A DNA stretch of 7,614 bases, taken from NCBI GenBank assembly GCA_900551505.1, contig URWK01000057.1:1-7614 (forward strand). The letters run 5' to 3'. The notes beneath the pieces were generated by a model that did no database searches, had not been told where the DNA came from, and saw nothing but the letters and a program-made list of their open reading frames with translations. Source of the stretch: an uncultured Ruminococcus sp. GTDB taxonomy: Bacteria > Bacillota > Clostridia > Oscillospirales > Ruminococcaceae. The position numbers and the translations under genes are program-made. Of the stretch, positions 5,895 to 7,614 are shown one piece after another. Every line of letters begins with the position of its first letter. Position 1 is the first letter of the stretch.

Positions 5895-7298
5895 ATGTCA
5901 AAAGATAAACCCTCAGCAAAAGACCTTAAAAAATCACTTTTTTCTCAGAAAAAACACGCTTCCCTGCTCATCAAAGACAGCGAAATCAAAAAAGCCGACA
6001 AGTTCTGTGAAGATTACAAAAAGTTTCTCAATCATGCTAAGACCGAACGTGAAGCCGTTGAATTCGCAGTAAAACAGCTCGAAGAAAACGGATTTGTGAA
6101 GTTCTCAAAAAATATGAAGCTCAGTGCAGGCTCAAAGGTTTACTATAACAACCGTGGAAAAGCCATTATCGCTTCAATTATCGGTACTGACCCTATTGAA
6201 GAAGGTACTCGTATCTGTGCCGCACATATCGACTCACCAAGACTTGACCTTAAACAATGCCCTGTCTATGAAGCCGATGAAATCGCACTTTTCAAAACTC
6301 ACTATTACGGCGGTATCAAAAAATATCAGTGGACTACAATTCCGCTTTCACTGCACGGCGTTATCGTAAAGCAGGACGGAACTTCCGTAAAAATCAATAT
6401 CGGTGAAGACGAAAACGACCCCGTTTTCTGTGTAACCGACTTGCTCCCGCACCTCGCAACAGAACAGATGAAAAGACCTGCTACTCAAATTGTAAAGGGT
6501 GAAGAACTCAATATTGTCATCGGTTCAAGACCTTTTAAATCCGATTCGGAAAGCGAACTTGTAAAGCTTAACATCCTCAAAATTCTGAACGAAAAGTACG
6601 GCATTACAGAAGACGATTTCCTTTCCGCAGAACTCGAAGCAGTCCCCGCTTTCAAGGCTCAGGACGTAGGTTTTGACAGAAGTATGATAGGTTCTTACGG
6701 TCATGATGACAGAGTTTGTGCATATCCTGCTTTACAGGCAATCCTCAAGTGCAAAAATCCTAAGAAAACTTCCGTTGTTGTGCTTACCGACAAGGAGGAA
6801 ACAGGCAGTGACGGCAATACGGGACTTGTTTCATCATATCTTAAATACTTCATCGCAGACCTTGCGGAAGCCCTCGGAAGTGACGGCAGAACAGTTCTTT
6901 CACACTCCGAATGTATGTCCGCAGATGTAAACGCAGGTTTCGACCCGACTTTTCCTGACGTTCTCGAAAAGAAAAACGCCTCATTCCTCAATTACGGCGT
7001 TGTTGTTACTAAGTTCACCGGTGCAAGAGGTAAATCAGGTACTTCCGATGCTTCCGCAGAATATGTGGGACGTATCCGTTCACTCCTTAACAAGAACGAT
7101 GTTATCTGGCAGACAGGCGAACTCGGTAAAGTTGACCTCGGCGGTGGCGGTACTGTTGCGGCATACATTGCAAATCTCAATGTCGATACAATTGATGTCG
7201 GTGTTCCGGTTCTCTCTATGCACGCACCTTTTGAAATCGTTGCTAAGACTGATGTCTACATGGCTTTCAGAGCTTTCCTCGTATTCCTTGAAGACTGA
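5895..7298 (+). CDS. M18 family metallo-aminopeptidase
   Basis: M18 enzymes are cytoplasmic, two-zinc (or other divalent metal) aminopeptidases forming large tetrahedral particles. They remove N-terminal residues, often acidic ones, from peptides. The 467 residues are full length for the clostridial subgroup. Motifs in order are AAHIDSPRLDLK (109-120), HYYGGIKKYQW (136-146), TDLLPHLA (181-188), GSYGHDDRVCAYPAL (266-280), VVLTDKEETGSDGNTG (295-310), SADVNAGFDPTFPD (342-355) and VGVPVLSMHAPFEI (435-448). Likely metal ligands by family pattern are H111, D271, E302, D344 and H443, with E301 as the catalytic acid/base. All are present, so the enzyme should be active. The ATG at 5895 has AAAAGGAG 10 bases upstream. 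The gene lies 54 bases after thiD on the same strand, with a weak hairpin between. I do not assign a symbol because substrate preference cannot be read from the sequence. Confidence 0.95.
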   Translation: MSKDKPSAKDLKKSLFSQKKHASLLIKDSEIKKADKFCEDYKKFLNHAKTEREAVEFAVKQLEENGFVKFSKNMKLSAGSKVYYNNRGKAIIASIIGTDPIEEGTRICAAHIDSPRLDLKQCPVYEADEIALFKTHYYGGIKKYQWTTIPLSLHGVIVKQDGTSVKINIGEDENDPVFCVTDLLPHLATEQMKRPATQIVKGEELNIVIGSRPFKSDSESELVKLNILKILNEKYGITEDDFLSAELEAVPAFKAQDVGFDRSMIGSYGHDDRVCAYPALQAILKCKNPKKTSVVVLTDKEETGSDGNTGLVSSYLKYFIADLAEALGSDGRTVLSHSECMSADVNAGFDPTFPDVLEKKNASFLNYGVVVTKFTGARGKSGTSDASAEYVGRIRSLLNKNDVIWQTGELGKVDLGGGGTVAAYIANLNVDTIDVGVPVLSMHAPFEIVAKTDVYMAFRAFLVFLED

Positions 7299-7329
7299 TT
7301 TTTATTCTGACAAGTCAGTGTAATAAAGA

Positions 7330-7500
7330 GCCGGGGGGGGCGCCCCCCGCCGGCGGGCCCGGGGGGGGGGGAAAAATTAAAAAAGAAAAATTTTTTTTTA
7401 TAAAGGAAAAAAAAAAGCAAACAAAAAAAAAAGCGCCCCGGGGGCGGTACGGGACAAGTATTTAATAATTTTTAATTAACAAAAGTAAAAAAAGGGAAAA
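7330..7500. other. Anomalous homopolymer-rich block, probable low-quality or misassembled sequence
   Basis: From 7330 to 7371 there are 42 consecutive G or C bases, including a run of eleven G (7361-7371), in a window that is otherwise AT-rich. From 7372 to about 7432 the sequence is almost only A and T, with long A and T runs. Then cgcccc/ggggcg (7434-7439 and 7441-7446) forms a G/C palindrome, and the rest to 7500 is A-rich with many short homopolymers. No reading frame, RNA gene or ordinary terminator is visible. Compressed and stretched homopolymers of this kind suggest sequencing or assembly error around a hairpin, perhaps the real terminator of the aminopeptidase gene, but a natural low-complexity region cannot be ruled out. 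Bases 7299-7329 before the block hold only a short imperfect inverted repeat. Confidence 0.6.
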
Positions 7501-7511
7501 AAGAATTAAAT

Positions 7512-7614
7512 GAAAAATTTGATGCACTGTTTGACAGCAAGCGTTTGCACGGTGACAGCTTAATACAGGTAAAGCTGCTTAATGATATGTATCCAGGGGC
7601 ATACGGACCAGGTA
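7512..7614 (+). CDS. Possible partial coding sequence at right edge, unidentified
   Basis: In this frame the last ~100 bases are open and read as plausible protein with normal complexity (EKFDALFDSKRLHGD, then SLIQVKLLNDMYPGAYGPG), running off the right edge. I do not recognise a family. The frame is open back to 7476 but has no ATG start. An ATG at 7510 lies one base out of frame, and one extra A in the A5 run (7513-7517) would join it to this frame as MKKFDALF. Because the preceding block looks error-prone, a lost base is plausible. The same bases are also open on the minus strand from the edge, so the strand is uncertain. Base usage looks richer in CAG/GTTTGC-type codons than the genes to the left, which fits a join to unrelated sequence, but the stretch is too short to be sure. 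Confidence 0.25.

Noticed and set aside
6701..7180. Minus-strand frames inside the M18 aminopeptidase gene
   Set aside because: They are shadows of a strongly conserved plus-strand enzyme, without start signals.
7307..7318. CTGAC/GTCAG inverted repeat just after the aminopeptidase stop
   Set aside because: The 2-base loop prevents the full stem, and no T-run follows, so it is not a credible terminator.
1..7614. CRISPR arrays, tRNA or rRNA genes, insertion sequences, attachment sites, toxin-antitoxin or phage genes
   Set aside because: No regularly spaced repeats, structural RNA signatures, transposase or integrase motifs or phage-type proteins were found on either strand.

Overview
The window looks like a chromosomal piece of an endospore-forming, fairly AT-rich Firmicute (Clostridia). 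Ruminococcus or a related Oscillospiraceae genus is the best guess. The evidence is a spoIIGA-sigE pair, clostridial-type DUF951, PrfA, Sua5, CoaE and ThiD proteins, AGGAGG-type ribosome binding sites, and three genes (spoIIGA, the DUF951 gene, thiD) that appear to start at TTG. Genus placement is inference from gene content and style, not from a marker gene.

Left third, minus strand (1-1934): reading leftward there is a 113-aa protein of unknown function, then spoIIGA (aspartic protease that activates pro-sigma-E), then sigE (mother-cell sporulation sigma factor, cut off by the left edge). The spacer upstream of spoIIGA holds a TATAAT -10 box, an over-long spacer and two degenerate Spo0A-box-like repeats, resembling the known Spo0A-dependent spoIIG promoter of Bacillus.

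Middle and right, plus strand (1977-7298): a near-consensus extended -10 sigma-A promoter sits in the divergent intergenic region. It reads into a tightly packed run: DUF951 small zinc-ribbon-like protein, prfA (release factor 1), sua5/tsaC (tRNA t6A synthesis), coaE (last step of coenzyme A synthesis), thiD (HMP/HMP-P kinase) and an M18 aminopeptidase. sua5-coaE and coaE-thiD overlap by 4 bases. A small hairpin between thiD and the aminopeptidase gene may partly separate the last gene. These are core housekeeping functions (translation termination, tRNA modification, cofactor supply, peptide turnover).

Right end (7299-7614, no secure gene): after the aminopeptidase stop there is a block with 42 consecutive G/C bases followed by almost pure A/T homopolymer sequence. 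It is unlike anything else in the window and looks like low-quality or mis-assembled sequence. Beyond it, about 100 bases look coding again but cannot be identified.

Apart from the unknown 113-aa gene and the odd right end, this is an ordinary core-genome region. I do not see a new defence, mobile or secretion system in it.
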